The notes under the pieces were generated by a model, which worked only from the letters and a program-made list of their open reading frames with translations, ran no database searches and was not told the DNA's origin. Of a stretch of DNA of 64,000 bases, positions 1 through 8,054 are shown one piece after another. Every line of letters starts with the position of its first letter. Position 1 is the first letter of the stretch. The DNA comes from Pyxidicoccus xibeiensis (GTDB lineage: Bacteria > Myxococcota > Myxococcia > Myxococcales > Myxococcaceae), in NCBI RefSeq assembly GCF_024198175.1, contig NZ_JAJVKV010000006.1:124001-188000 (forward strand). Direction: 5' to 3'. The position numbers and the translations under genes were made by a program.

Positions 1-797
1 CACTTCTCCGTGGTGGCGATGTAGCCGATAGGGGCGTCCAGCCAGACGTAGAAGAACTTGTCCGTCTCGCCCGGAATCGCGAAGCCGAAGTAGGGCCCGT
101 CGCGACTGATATCCCAGTCCGCCAGGCCCTTCTCGAAGAAGCCCTGGAGCTGGGTGGCGAGACCCGGGTGGATGAAGCCCGGCTTGCGCAGCACCGACTG
201 CAGGAAGTCCTCGTGCCGCGACAGCTTGAAGAACAGGTGCTCGGAGTTCTTGCGCACGGGCGGGGTGCCGCACAGCGCACAGCGCGGCTCGATGAGGTCG
301 GTGGGCGCGTAGGCCTTGCCGCACTTCTCGCAGGCGTCGCCGTACTGGTCGGGCGCCTTGCAGTTGGGACAGGTACCCTTGATGAAGCGGTCCGGCAGGA
401 AGCGGCGGTCCTTCTCGCAGTACGCCTGCTCGATGTTGCGGCGCTCGATGTCCCCCTTCTCCTTCAGCCGCCCGTAGATGAGCTCCGCGTAGTGGCGGTT
501 CTCCGGCGAGTTGGTGGAGTGGAAGTAGTCGAAGCGGATGTCGAGGTCGTGGAAGTCCCGCTGGTGCTCCCCGTGGAACCGGGCGACGAAATCCTCCGGC
601 TTGATGCCCTGCTTCGCCGCGTTGATTTCGATGGGGGTTCCGTGGGTGTCATCCGCACAGAAGTAGACGACGTCCTTGCCGCACGAGCGGAGGAAGCGGA
701 CGTAGATGTCGGTTTGCACGTACTCGACGGCGTGGCCGATGTGGACGGGGCCGTTGGCGTACGGAAGTGCGCTGGTGACGAGGATTCTCTCAGCCAT
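1..797 (-). CDS. metG: methionyl-tRNA synthetase, N-terminal part (cut by window edge)
   Basis: Class I aminoacyl-tRNA synthetase that charges tRNA-Met in the cytoplasm. The protein opens MAERILVTSALPYANGPVHI, the MetRS N-terminus, with the HIGH-type signature as HIGH in PVHIGH near residue 20. A zinc knuckle follows around residues 140-175 (CPNC, CEKC and a further CALC pair), and the stretch FYVWLDAPIGY near the edge matches the end of the insertion and the return to the Rossmann fold. About 265 residues are visible; the KMSKS loop and anticodon-binding domain lie beyond base 1. The start at 797 gives the expected family N-terminus. The gene reads leftward, divergent from the NRDE-family gene at 913. 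Confidence 0.96.
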   Translation of the reverse strand, partial: MAERILVTSALPYANGPVHIGHAVEYVQTDIYVRFLRSCGKDVVYFCADDTHGTPIEINAAKQGIKPEDFVARFHGEHQRDFHDLDIRFDYFHSTNSPENRHYAELIYGRLKEKGDIERRNIEQAYCEKDRRFLPDRFIKGTCPNCKAPDQYGDACEKCGKAYAPTDLIEPRCALCGTPPVRKNSEHLFFKLSRHEDFLQSVLRKPGFIHPGLATQLQGFFEKGLADWDISRDGPYFGFAIPGETDKFFYVWLDAPIGYIATTEK

Positions 798-912
798 GGA
801 CTCTCCTGAGGGCGGCGGACCTTAGCCGCTCGGATGGCCGAGGTCATCGACGGCGTGAGGGGCGCGAGCACGAATGCGCCACGGGGCCGCAGATGTTATC
901 GACCGGATACGC

Positions 913-1710
913 ATGTGCACCATCGTCATCATTCGCCAGGTCCACCCTGAATGGCCGCTGGTGCTCGCGGCCAACCGGGACGAGTTCTACGCCCGCCCCG
1001 CCACCGGTCCCCAGGTCCTCCTGGAGTCCCCTCGCGCCGTCGGGGGACGGGACGTGGAGCGTGGCGGCACGTGGATGGGTATAACCAACGAGGGAGTGTT
1101 CGTTGGACTGACAAACCAGCGCGGTGGGCGAAGCCAGGGCCCGGCCCCCCGCTCGCGGGGCGAGGTCGTGCTCAAGGCCCTGGCGGCGGGGAGCGTGGAG
1201 GCCATCGACCGCTACCTGGACACCCTCCCCGGCGACGAGTTCCTCCCCTTCAACCTCCTCTACGGGGACGCCCGGGTGCTGCGAGCGGCGTACGCCCGCC
1301 GGGGGAGCAGGCAGCTGAGACGGGAAGACGTCCCGCCCGGCATCCACGTGCTGCCCAACGACATGCTGAACGCGCCCGGGATACCCAAGGTGGAGCGGGC
1401 CCGGCTGCTGGCGGCGGAGGTGGCCCACCGGCCCTGGCCGGAGCTGGAGGCGGGGCTGAAGGCCCTGCTGGCCGACCCCACCCTGCCGGCACTGGAGCAA
1501 CTGCCCCCGCTGGCAGACGGAGAGGACCTGCCGCGCGACTTCCTCCAGCGGCTCCAGGCGCTGTGCATCCACACGCCCCTGTATGGCACGCGCTCGTCCA
1601 GCATCGTCGCGCTCGCGCCCGGGCGCGTGGGCCACTACCTGGCCTCGGACGCGCCCCCCTGCGAGGGCCCGTGGCGCGACGTCACCGGACTGCTCGCGCC
1701 CACCGGCTGA
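913..1710 (+). CDS. NRDE-family protein (TANGO2-like)
   Basis: This 265-residue protein begins MCTIVIIRQVHPEWPLVLAA and carries the family-defining NRDE tetrad in AANRDEFYARPA near residue 20. The conserved Cys2 right after the start Met is the Ntn-hydrolase-like position of this family, so I chose the ATG at 913 over an in-frame ATG 39 bp upstream. A GGRD motif follows near residue 45 and TWMGITNEG near 55, both typical. The C-terminal part has the TRSSSIVAL-type motif where such proteins usually end. Biochemical role is not settled: TANGO2 relatives are linked to haem trafficking and lipid metabolism. It converges on the next gene with only 20 bp between, and there is no operon partner. Confidence 0.85.
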   Translation: MCTIVIIRQVHPEWPLVLAANRDEFYARPATGPQVLLESPRAVGGRDVERGGTWMGITNEGVFVGLTNQRGGRSQGPAPRSRGEVVLKALAAGSVEAIDRYLDTLPGDEFLPFNLLYGDARVLRAAYARRGSRQLRREDVPPGIHVLPNDMLNAPGIPKVERARLLAAEVAHRPWPELEAGLKALLADPTLPALEQLPPLADGEDLPRDFLQRLQALCIHTPLYGTRSSSIVALAPGRVGHYLASDAPPCEGPWRDVTGLLAPTG

Positions 1711-1730
1711 CAGCCCCGTCCGCCGGGCGC

Positions 1731-2189
1731 CTACGAGGTACGCGGGGCCGGCTCGCCCACCAGCACGCGGGCGCGCCCGTCCATGGACAGCGTCACCTCT
1801 TCCACCTTCGCGAAGCCCGAGGCCCGGGCCAGCTCGGCCAGGTGCCGCATCCACGGGTTGTAGGGCATCCCGTTGTCCGAGCAGCACGGCACCACGGCGA
1901 AGGGCAGCCCGTGCTTCGCGGCGTACTCGATGATGACGCGGGTGGCGCCGTCCGGGTGCATGCCCACCACCAGCTCCGCCTCGCACGGCTCGTCCAGCGT
2001 GAAGATGCGCTGGGCATAGGTGACGGGCAGGTGCTTGTGCCGCAAGTCGAACGTGGTGACGGCACGGCCGCGCTTCGTCAGCGCCTCATTGAGCCGCCCC
2101 TGCCCGCCCGCCACGTCGAAGACGCGAGGGGCCGCGAAGCGCGACACGAGGAAGTCCGCGAAGAGGTCGAAACGACGTTTGTCCGCCAT
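1731..2189 (-). CDS. class I SAM-dependent methyltransferase-like protein
   Basis: A 152-residue protein whose N-terminal half has a Rossmann-type glycine motif, VFDVAGGQGRLNEAL, resembling motif I of class I methyltransferases. A VVGMHPDGATR segment and a VVPCCSDNGMPYN segment follow, where methyltransferase-like proteins of this short type carry their motif IV/V equivalents. It is shorter than full methyltransferases (200-250 residues), so it may be a minimal form. The start at 2189 is preferred over an in-frame ATG 33 bp upstream because GAGGAGG sits six bases before it. The gene stands alone, convergent with the NRDE gene. The substrate cannot be inferred. Confidence 0.65.
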   Translation of the reverse strand: MADKRRFDLFADFLVSRFAAPRVFDVAGGQGRLNEALTKRGRAVTTFDLRHKHLPVTYAQRIFTLDEPCEAELVVGMHPDGATRVIIEYAAKHGLPFAVVPCCSDNGMPYNPWMRHLAELARASGFAKVEEVTLSMDGRARVLVGEPAPRTS

Positions 2190-2283
2190 ACGCGCCTCCT
2201 CTACCCGAGCCCGGGCCTCCATGCACCCGGAAGCGCTCCGGGGTGGGCCGGACAGGCGGCCCCTCCCCCGTCCGGTCAGGGGC

Positions 2284-3600
2284 TCAGAGGCCCTTGCACA
2301 CCGTGGTCAGCAGCCGCTCGATGACCAGCTTCCCGCTGGCCGAGGACTTGAGGGCCAGGTCCGCCTCCGCGCACGCCACCAGCGCGCCCAGCAGCTCCCG
2401 GCGCTCGTAGCCGGCGGCGGCCTTCATGCTGAAGGTGAGCGCCCAGGCATTGGGCATCTTCCGCTTGGTGCCCTTCAGCTCCGCCTCCAGCCGGGGCAGC
2501 ACGCGCGCCTCCACGTCCTTCGCCGTGCGCGGCGGGGTGCCGCCCGCGTAGCGGTGCAGCCACTCGTGGCTCTCCAGCAGGCTTCTCACGATGGACGCCA
2601 CCGCGCCCAGCAACTGCAGCGCGTGGGTGCCCTGCCCCATCGCGTCCTCCGCGTAGTGCAGCGCGCCCCGGAAGTCGCGCTTCTGCAGGGCCTCGGACAG
2701 CTCGAAGAACTCCTCCTCGCGGGCGTGGTGGACCAGCATCGCCACGTCCGTCTTTTCAATCGCGGGCCCCTCCGAGTAGGTGGCCAGCTTCTCCAGCTCC
2801 GACTGGAGCAGGCGGATGTTGCCGCCGATGCGCTCCTTGAGCTCGTCCAGCGCGCCGGGGCCCAGCCGCTTCTTGAAGGGCGCCAGGAACTCCTTCGCGA
2901 TTTCGGAGAGGTCCAGGTCCTTGTGGCGCGCGGCCACCTTGCGCTCGACGACGTGCCCCTTGTCATGGGCCAGCTTCACCAGCGGATTCTTGGCGTCGAC
3001 TTCAGAGGCCGCCATCACCAGCGCATGGCCGGGCGGCACACCCTTCTGGATGAGCTCCACCAGCGCGGAGGTGTCCCCTTCGGGCGCGGAGATGCGCTCC
3101 TCGCGGCAGAAGGCGGCGGCCTCCTTGAGGAAGGCGAGGTCCGCCTCCGCCAGGTCCACGTTGAGCTCGTCCTTCCACTGCTCCACGGACGGAGCGCCGG
3201 ACTTGCCCGGGTCCAGCTGCTCCACGCCCCAGCCCGCGCGCGCCGCGAGCGCCAGCAGTCGCCGCGCGCCCTCCTTCCGCTTGCCCGCCTTCCACGCCTC
3301 GCGCGCCTTGCCCAGCGCGTCCCCCTTGCCCTTCTTGGGCGCGAGGAACTCCGGGTCCCTCACCAGGACCACCTTGCGCCCGGGGAACAGCGGCATCGTG
3401 GCCAGCTCCTGCGCCACCTCGCGCGGACTGCCCGCGTCCAGCACGGCCAGGTTGAGCCCCATGGCCGCGTCCGGCACCAGCAGCTTCACCAGCTCGTCCG
3501 CCCCCTTGCGGACCAGGAACTCCTCGCCCCACAGGAGGTAGAGCGGCGCCACCTTGCCCGCCTTCGCCTCCGCCAGCACGTCGTCGATATCGGCGCTCAT
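2284..3600 (-). CDS. holA: DNA polymerase III subunit delta
   Basis: Clamp-loader delta subunit, which opens the sliding clamp at the replication fork. The 438-residue product starts MSADIDDVLAEAKAGKVAPL and continues with YLLWGEEFLV, the usual delta opening in which a short helix is followed by the Y-L-x-G-E-E-x-x-L motif. KLxxxIGGNIRLLQSELEKL (residues ~250-270) and the C-terminal helical domain also match. It is about 90 residues longer than E. coli HolA, through an insertion at residues ~95-185 rich in Lys/Ala/Glu. The start codon overlaps the holB stop by four bases (ATGA at 3597-3600), so translation is probably coupled and both clamp-loader subunits come from one message. Confidence 0.88.
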   Translation of the reverse strand: MSADIDDVLAEAKAGKVAPLYLLWGEEFLVRKGADELVKLLVPDAAMGLNLAVLDAGSPREVAQELATMPLFPGRKVVLVRDPEFLAPKKGKGDALGKAREAWKAGKRKEGARRLLALAARAGWGVEQLDPGKSGAPSVEQWKDELNVDLAEADLAFLKEAAAFCREERISAPEGDTSALVELIQKGVPPGHALVMAASEVDAKNPLVKLAHDKGHVVERKVAARHKDLDLSEIAKEFLAPFKKRLGPGALDELKERIGGNIRLLQSELEKLATYSEGPAIEKTDVAMLVHHAREEEFFELSEALQKRDFRGALHYAEDAMGQGTHALQLLGAVASIVRSLLESHEWLHRYAGGTPPRTAKDVEARVLPRLEAELKGTKRKMPNAWALTFSMKAAAGYERRELLGALVACAEADLALKSSASGKLVIERLLTTVCKGL

Positions 3601-4631
3601 CGCGCGGCCTCCGTGAGCATCTCGATGAGCATGCGCTCCAGTTGCAGCCGGGGCGCGCCGTTGCGGGCAATCGCCGCGCGCGTGCCCTCCAGCAGGGAGT
3701 GTCGCCGGTGCAGCGTGGCCTCGGAGGTGCGCGAGGCCACCTCGCGAGCCAGGTCCTTCATGTCCCGGTTGGCCAGCGAGTCCTCCAGCCCGGCCCGGGA
3801 CAGCGCCACGTCGCGCGTCCACAGCACCAGCAGCTCCAGCGCGCCCTCCGCGTCCTCGCGCGAGCCGCCGTGCGCCTCCGCGAAGCGCAGCAGGGCCACC
3901 GCGTTCTCCCCCGTCAGCGCCTCGAAGGCGGTGATGACGTCCTTGCGCTGGGCGAGCGCGTCCACATCCAGCGCCAGCGCGCGGCCCAGGCTGCCACCGG
4001 CCATGACGGCCGCGAGCGCGGCGGTGCCCGCGTCCAGCTTGCGCTCCTGCTGCACGCGCTGGGCGACCAGCTCCGCCGGCAGCGGGCCGAAGTGCACCTT
4101 GCTGCACCGGCTGCGGATGGTGGGCAGCAGCTTGTCCATGGCGCTGGCCACCAGGATGAGCGTCGTCTCCGAGGGCGGCTCCTCCAGCGTCTTGAGGAAG
4201 GCGTTCTGCGCCTGCACGTTCATCGTCTGCGCGGAGACGATGATGGCCACCTTGCGCTTGGACTCCAGCCCGCGCAGGGCCAGCCGCTCCTGGAGGCCTC
4301 GAATCTGCTCCACGCGCAGCTCCCGGCTGGGCGTGCCCGTGAAGTCCGAGCGCCCCGCCAGCCCGCGCGACACCCGCTCCTCGTCCGGCATCACCCACGT
4401 CACGTCGGGGTGCAGGCCCTTGAGCACCCGCGTGCAGCTCGCGCAGGTACCGCAGCCCACGTCGGGCTGCTCCGGGCAGGTGAGCGCCTGCGCCAGCCCC
4501 CCCGCCGCAAGCTCCTTGCCCACACCCTCAGGCCCGGCGAAGAGATACGCATGGTGGACCGCGCCACCCCGAAGTGCCGCCTGGAGTGCATCAATCGCGC
4601 GCGGCTGTCCCAGCACTGATGCGAGCGTCAT
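3597..4631 (-). CDS. holB: DNA polymerase III subunit delta'
   Basis: The 344-residue AAA+ clamp-loader subunit delta'. The family opening VLGQPRAIDALQAAL is followed by the P-loop region FAGPEGVGKELAA, the zinc-binding CGTCASC module (residues ~58-66), the Walker B-equivalent region and the SRC motif in PTIRSRC (~175). The residue after the P-loop lysine is Glu rather than Thr/Ser, so ATP binding is unlikely. That agrees with delta' acting as the rigid, non-hydrolysing stator. QNAFLKTLEEPP is diagnostic of the delta'/tau family. It is first in the holB-holA pair and diverges from the channel gene at 4685 across a short 53-bp gap that must hold both promoters. Confidence 0.9.
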   Translation of the reverse strand: MTLASVLGQPRAIDALQAALRGGAVHHAYLFAGPEGVGKELAAGGLAQALTCPEQPDVGCGTCASCTRVLKGLHPDVTWVMPDEERVSRGLAGRSDFTGTPSRELRVEQIRGLQERLALRGLESKRKVAIIVSAQTMNVQAQNAFLKTLEEPPSETTLILVASAMDKLLPTIRSRCSKVHFGPLPAELVAQRVQQERKLDAGTAALAAVMAGGSLGRALALDVDALAQRKDVITAFEALTGENAVALLRFAEAHGGSREDAEGALELLVLWTRDVALSRAGLEDSLANRDMKDLAREVASRTSEATLHRRHSLLEGTRAAIARNGAPRLQLERMLIEMLTEAAR

Positions 4632-4684
4632 GAGGGGTGTATCCCCGCTCGCGCGGCACCCGTCAACAAGCTGCCTTGACCCCC

Positions 4685-6205
4685 ATGGAAGCCACGGGGG
4701 ACATTCGGGGGGTCTTGCTTCCCTTCCTCCAGAGCAATCTGTCCCTGGCCGTGGGCGCGTTGCTGGTGCTGGTGCTGCTGGCCGTGCGCACCGGTACGGG
4801 CGACAAGGACCTGAAGAGGGACCTGAACGGGGCCATCCGGCTGCTGGTCGCCTTCCTGGTGCTGCGGCTGACGGCCTGGGCGCTGCCGGAGGCGACGCCC
4901 CAGGCGCTGCTGACGACCGTCCGCGTCGGCTGGATGCTGACGGCCGCCTTCGGGCTCATCCGCACGGGCGTGGCCTTCGGGCTGAAGCTGATGCGGCTGC
5001 GGGCCGCGTCGGTGGCGCCGCCCAAGATTCTCCGGGACGTCATCGACTTCACGCTGTACACGCTGGCGGCCGTCCCCATCCTCAAGACGCAGCTCTCCCT
5101 GGACCTCACGGGCCTGGTGGCGACGTCCGCGGTGCTGTCGGTGGTGATGGGCCTGGCGCTCCAGGAGACGCTGGGCAACCTCTTCGCGGGGCTGTCGCTG
5201 CAGCTCGACAGGCCCTTCGAGGTCGGCGACTTCATCCGCATCGGCAGCCACTCCGGGCGGGTGGTGTACATCGGCTGGCGCTCCATCCGGCTGTCCACGT
5301 TCCGGCGCGAAATCATCACCCTGCCCAACAGCATGGTGGCCAAGGAGCTGGTGCAGAACTTCTCCCAGGACCAGGAGCCGGTGGGCGTGGACGTCGAAAT
5401 CCGCCTGTCGCACGACGCGCCGCCCAACCAGGTGAAGACGGCGCTGCTCGAGGTCATGCGGGAGATTCCGCAGATTCTCGTGGAGCCGCCGCCCATGTCG
5501 CGCACGCTGGCGTACGACGAGTCCGCCATCCGCTACATGGTGCGCTTCTTCCTGGCGGACTACGGGCTGGCGGACGCGGTGAAGGAGGACCTGCACACCC
5601 GGCTCTGGTACCGGCTGCGGCGGGAGAACATCGAGATTCCGTACGCGCAGCGCACGGTGCACGTGCGGCAGCAGGTGGCGCGCACGGAGCTGTCCGAGGA
5701 CACGGTGCGCGGCCTGCTGCGCGCGGTGGACGTCTTCCAGCCCCTGGGCACCGAGGACCTGGACCGGCTGCGCCAGGAGGTGCTGGTGCGGCGCTTCGGC
5801 AAGGGCGAGCGCATCATCCAGGAGGGCGACGAGGGCAGGACGTTCTACGTGCTCGCGTCCGGCGAGGTCAGCGTGCGCGCCGGCAAGGCCCAGGCGGAGG
5901 TGACGCGGCTGGGGCGCGGCGGCTTCTTCGGGGAGATGTCGCTGCTGACGGGCGAGCGGCGCTCGGCCACGGTGGTGGCGGTGGAGGACTCGCTGCTGCT
6001 GGAGGTGGACCGACCCACCTTCGCGCGCCTGTTCGAGCAGTACCCCGGGCTGGCGCGGCAGCTGTCCGCACTGCTCGCCCAGCGCAGGACGCAGCTTCGC
6101 GCCCTGGCCCAGGCCAGCGGCGGCGGCGCGGACGCCATCCCCGCCGAGGTGGGCCGCATCCTCGGAAGGCTGCGGCAGATTTTCGGACTCAGCGCCACGG
6201 AGTGA
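4685..6205 (+). CDS. MscS-family channel with C-terminal cyclic-nucleotide-binding domain
   Basis: A 506-residue inner-membrane protein. Hydrophobic segments cover residues ~10-35, 45-65 and 75-105. An MscS pore and beta-domain core follows, with VVMGLALQETLGNLFAGL as the TM3-like pore helix (residues ~155-172) and PFEVGDFIRIG just after it. Residues ~345-470 form a cNMP-binding domain with GDEGRTFYVLASGEVSV and the phosphate-cassette-like GGFFGEMSLLTGERRSATV. This architecture is that of bCNG channels, which are mostly gated by cyclic nucleotide rather than tension. The start at 4685 is used because the upstream in-frame ATG would add a polar Arg-rich stretch before the membrane segment. No nucleotide cyclase is nearby. 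Confidence 0.88.
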   Translation: MEATGDIRGVLLPFLQSNLSLAVGALLVLVLLAVRTGTGDKDLKRDLNGAIRLLVAFLVLRLTAWALPEATPQALLTTVRVGWMLTAAFGLIRTGVAFGLKLMRLRAASVAPPKILRDVIDFTLYTLAAVPILKTQLSLDLTGLVATSAVLSVVMGLALQETLGNLFAGLSLQLDRPFEVGDFIRIGSHSGRVVYIGWRSIRLSTFRREIITLPNSMVAKELVQNFSQDQEPVGVDVEIRLSHDAPPNQVKTALLEVMREIPQILVEPPPMSRTLAYDESAIRYMVRFFLADYGLADAVKEDLHTRLWYRLRRENIEIPYAQRTVHVRQQVARTELSEDTVRGLLRAVDVFQPLGTEDLDRLRQEVLVRRFGKGERIIQEGDEGRTFYVLASGEVSVRAGKAQAEVTRLGRGGFFGEMSLLTGERRSATVVAVEDSLLLEVDRPTFARLFEQYPGLARQLSALLAQRRTQLRALAQASGGGADAIPAEVGRILGRLRQIFGLSATE

Positions 6206-6356
6206 CGGCGGAAAAGCCCCCCTGCTCCCGCCGCATCGTTGAGACTCCAATCAACCGGGAGTGCGCGAAGACACACCCGTGGAGCAGTGAGCAGGCGCCC
6301 GGGGTGACGCGGATTGTCACTCGACGCGCCGCCACCGGCATGCGAGACGCCGGTGC

Positions 6357-7769
6357 ATGGAAGTCGCAGCACCGTCGCCCTCGCCGCACGACACACACGC
6401 GCAACCGCACCTGGGGCTGTTCCGGCTGACGTGGCCCATCTTCCTGGAGCTGCTGCTCTTCATGATGATGGGGACCGCGGACACGCTGATGCTCAGCGGC
6501 GTGTCGGATGACGCCGTCTCCGCGGTGGGCGTCGTCAACCAGTATGTCTTCATCTGCATCCTCATCATGGAGGTCATCGGCAACGGCGCGGCCATCGTCG
6601 TCGCCCAGTACCTCGGCGCCCGGCGCACGGAGGAGGCGGCGCGCATCGCCGCGCTCTCAATCACCCTGAACCTGGGCCTGGGCCTCGCCGTCAGCGCGGG
6701 CCTGCTGCTGTTCGGGGACCGCATCCTCGGCGGGATGAACCTCCAGGGCCCGGTGCTCGCGCACGCGCGCACGTACCTGCACGTCGTGGGCGGGTTCCTC
6801 TTCCTCCAGGCGCTCATCAACGTCTTCGCCAGCCTCATCCGCACGTATGGCTTTACCAAGGAGTCGATGTTCGTCTCCCTGGGGATGAACGTGCTGCACG
6901 TGGCCGGCAATGCCGTGCTCATCTTCGGCCACCTGGGCCTGCCGGCGCTGGGCGTGGCTGGCGCCGCCGTCTCCACCGTGGTCAGCCGCGCCGTCGCGCT
7001 CGGCGTCTTCGTCTGGGTGCTCTACCGCGTCATGCCCGTCCGGATGGTGCTCCGCGACTACGTGACGCTGTCGAAGGACTACGTCCGCAAGATTCTCAAG
7101 GTGGGCCTGCCCTCCGCCTTCGAGCAGCTCACCTACCAGGCCTGCCAGACGGTGTTCCTGTACTACGTCACCTTCCTCGGCCCCGTCGCCCTGGCCTCGC
7201 GGCAGTACGCGCACTCCATCTCCCAGTATGTCTTCCTGGGCAGCCTGGCCATCGGCATGGGCACCGCCATCGTCGTGGGGCGGCTGGTGGGCGCCCACCG
7301 CGCGGACGAGGCGTACCGCCGCGCCCTGCAGAGCCTGAAGTGGGGCCTGGCCCTCACCGTCGGGGTGGACGTGGCCGTCATCCTCGTGCGCGAGCGGCTC
7401 GTCAGCCTGTTCACCGACAATGGCGACATCCTCCGCGTGACGTCCCAGGTCATCGTCCTGGGCCTCCTCCTGGAGACGGGCCGGGCCTTCAACCTCGTCC
7501 TCATCAACGCGCTGCGGGCCGCCGGTGACGCCACCTTCACCGTCTACATGGGCATCCTGTCCATGGTCTGCATGAGCCTGCCCCTGGGCTACTACCTCGT
7601 CTTCAAGCTCGACCTCGGGCTGGGCGGCGTGTGGCTCGCCGTCGCCGCCGACGAGTGGGTGCGCGGCATCACCATGTGGCTCCGCTGGCGCAGCCGCGCC
7701 TGGGAACAGCAGTCCCTCGTGGCCCCCTCCGAGCCCGTGGCACCGCCCGCCACCGCGCTCGGCGCCTGA
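6357..7769 (+). CDS. MATE-family multidrug/toxin exporter
   Basis: A 470-residue polytopic membrane protein with about twelve hydrophobic segments, matching the usual 440-480 residues of the MATE family. The first repeat opens with LTWPIFLELLLFMMMGTADT, the characteristic TM1 with its conserved Pro. The second starts around KVGLPSAFEQLTYQACQTVF (~residue 235), again with the family Pro. The intervening IVVAQYLGARRTEEA and GTAIVVGRLVGAHRADEAYR loops are the paired MATE signatures of the two halves. It exports organic cations or drugs in exchange for Na+ or H+. The substrate is unknown. It is probably monocistronic; 285 bp with promoter-like sequence separates it from the next gene. Confidence 0.92.
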   Translation: MEVAAPSPSPHDTHAQPHLGLFRLTWPIFLELLLFMMMGTADTLMLSGVSDDAVSAVGVVNQYVFICILIMEVIGNGAAIVVAQYLGARRTEEAARIAALSITLNLGLGLAVSAGLLLFGDRILGGMNLQGPVLAHARTYLHVVGGFLFLQALINVFASLIRTYGFTKESMFVSLGMNVLHVAGNAVLIFGHLGLPALGVAGAAVSTVVSRAVALGVFVWVLYRVMPVRMVLRDYVTLSKDYVRKILKVGLPSAFEQLTYQACQTVFLYYVTFLGPVALASRQYAHSISQYVFLGSLAIGMGTAIVVGRLVGAHRADEAYRRALQSLKWGLALTVGVDVAVILVRERLVSLFTDNGDILRVTSQVIVLGLLLETGRAFNLVLINALRAAGDATFTVYMGILSMVCMSLPLGYYLVFKLDLGLGGVWLAVAADEWVRGITMWLRWRSRAWEQQSLVAPSEPVAPPATALGA

Positions 7770-8054
7770 GGCACTTTCACCCCACCCCTTCCCCTCCCCC
7801 GCGCCCATGGCGTGACGGTGGATGTGTGCCCGTGGATTGAAAGATTTTTCGCATTATCCCGTGAAGATTTGGCTTCCGAGACGTTGTGATTTTGCCTGGG
7901 GGAGATGCGTGTGGCCCGTCACGACGGCCCGGGTGTGGGACTCACATCCTTCGCGTGCAAAGCCAACCACGCAGGGGGTGTGCCGGCACGGGCATGAGGG
8001 GGGGCGTCGAAGACGGACGCTCGAGCCAAACCACAACCAAGGAGTACTCAAGAC
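7770..8054 (+). promoter_or_regulatory. intergenic region, probable promoter of the S8 peptidase gene
   Basis: The only clearly A/T-enriched stretch of this neighbourhood lies at about 7835-7895 and includes TTGAAAGATTTTTCGCATTA, plausible as a promoter core. AAGGAG lies 11 bases before the ATG at 8055. No strong terminator hairpin for the upstream MATE gene was recognised. No protein-coding frame in it looks real. Confidence 0.35.

Noticed and set aside
2020..6429. A 1469-codon open frame on the + strand across holA-holB and the channel gene
   Set aside because: It runs antisense to holA/holB and out of frame with the channel gene, and its product is low-complexity Arg/Gly/Ala. High GC lowers stop-codon frequency, so long mirror frames are expected.
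7871..7891. Sigma-54-like promoter (TTGGC ... TTGTG) before the S8 gene
   Set aside because: The spacing between the GG and TTG elements is about three bases too long and GC at -12 is missing.
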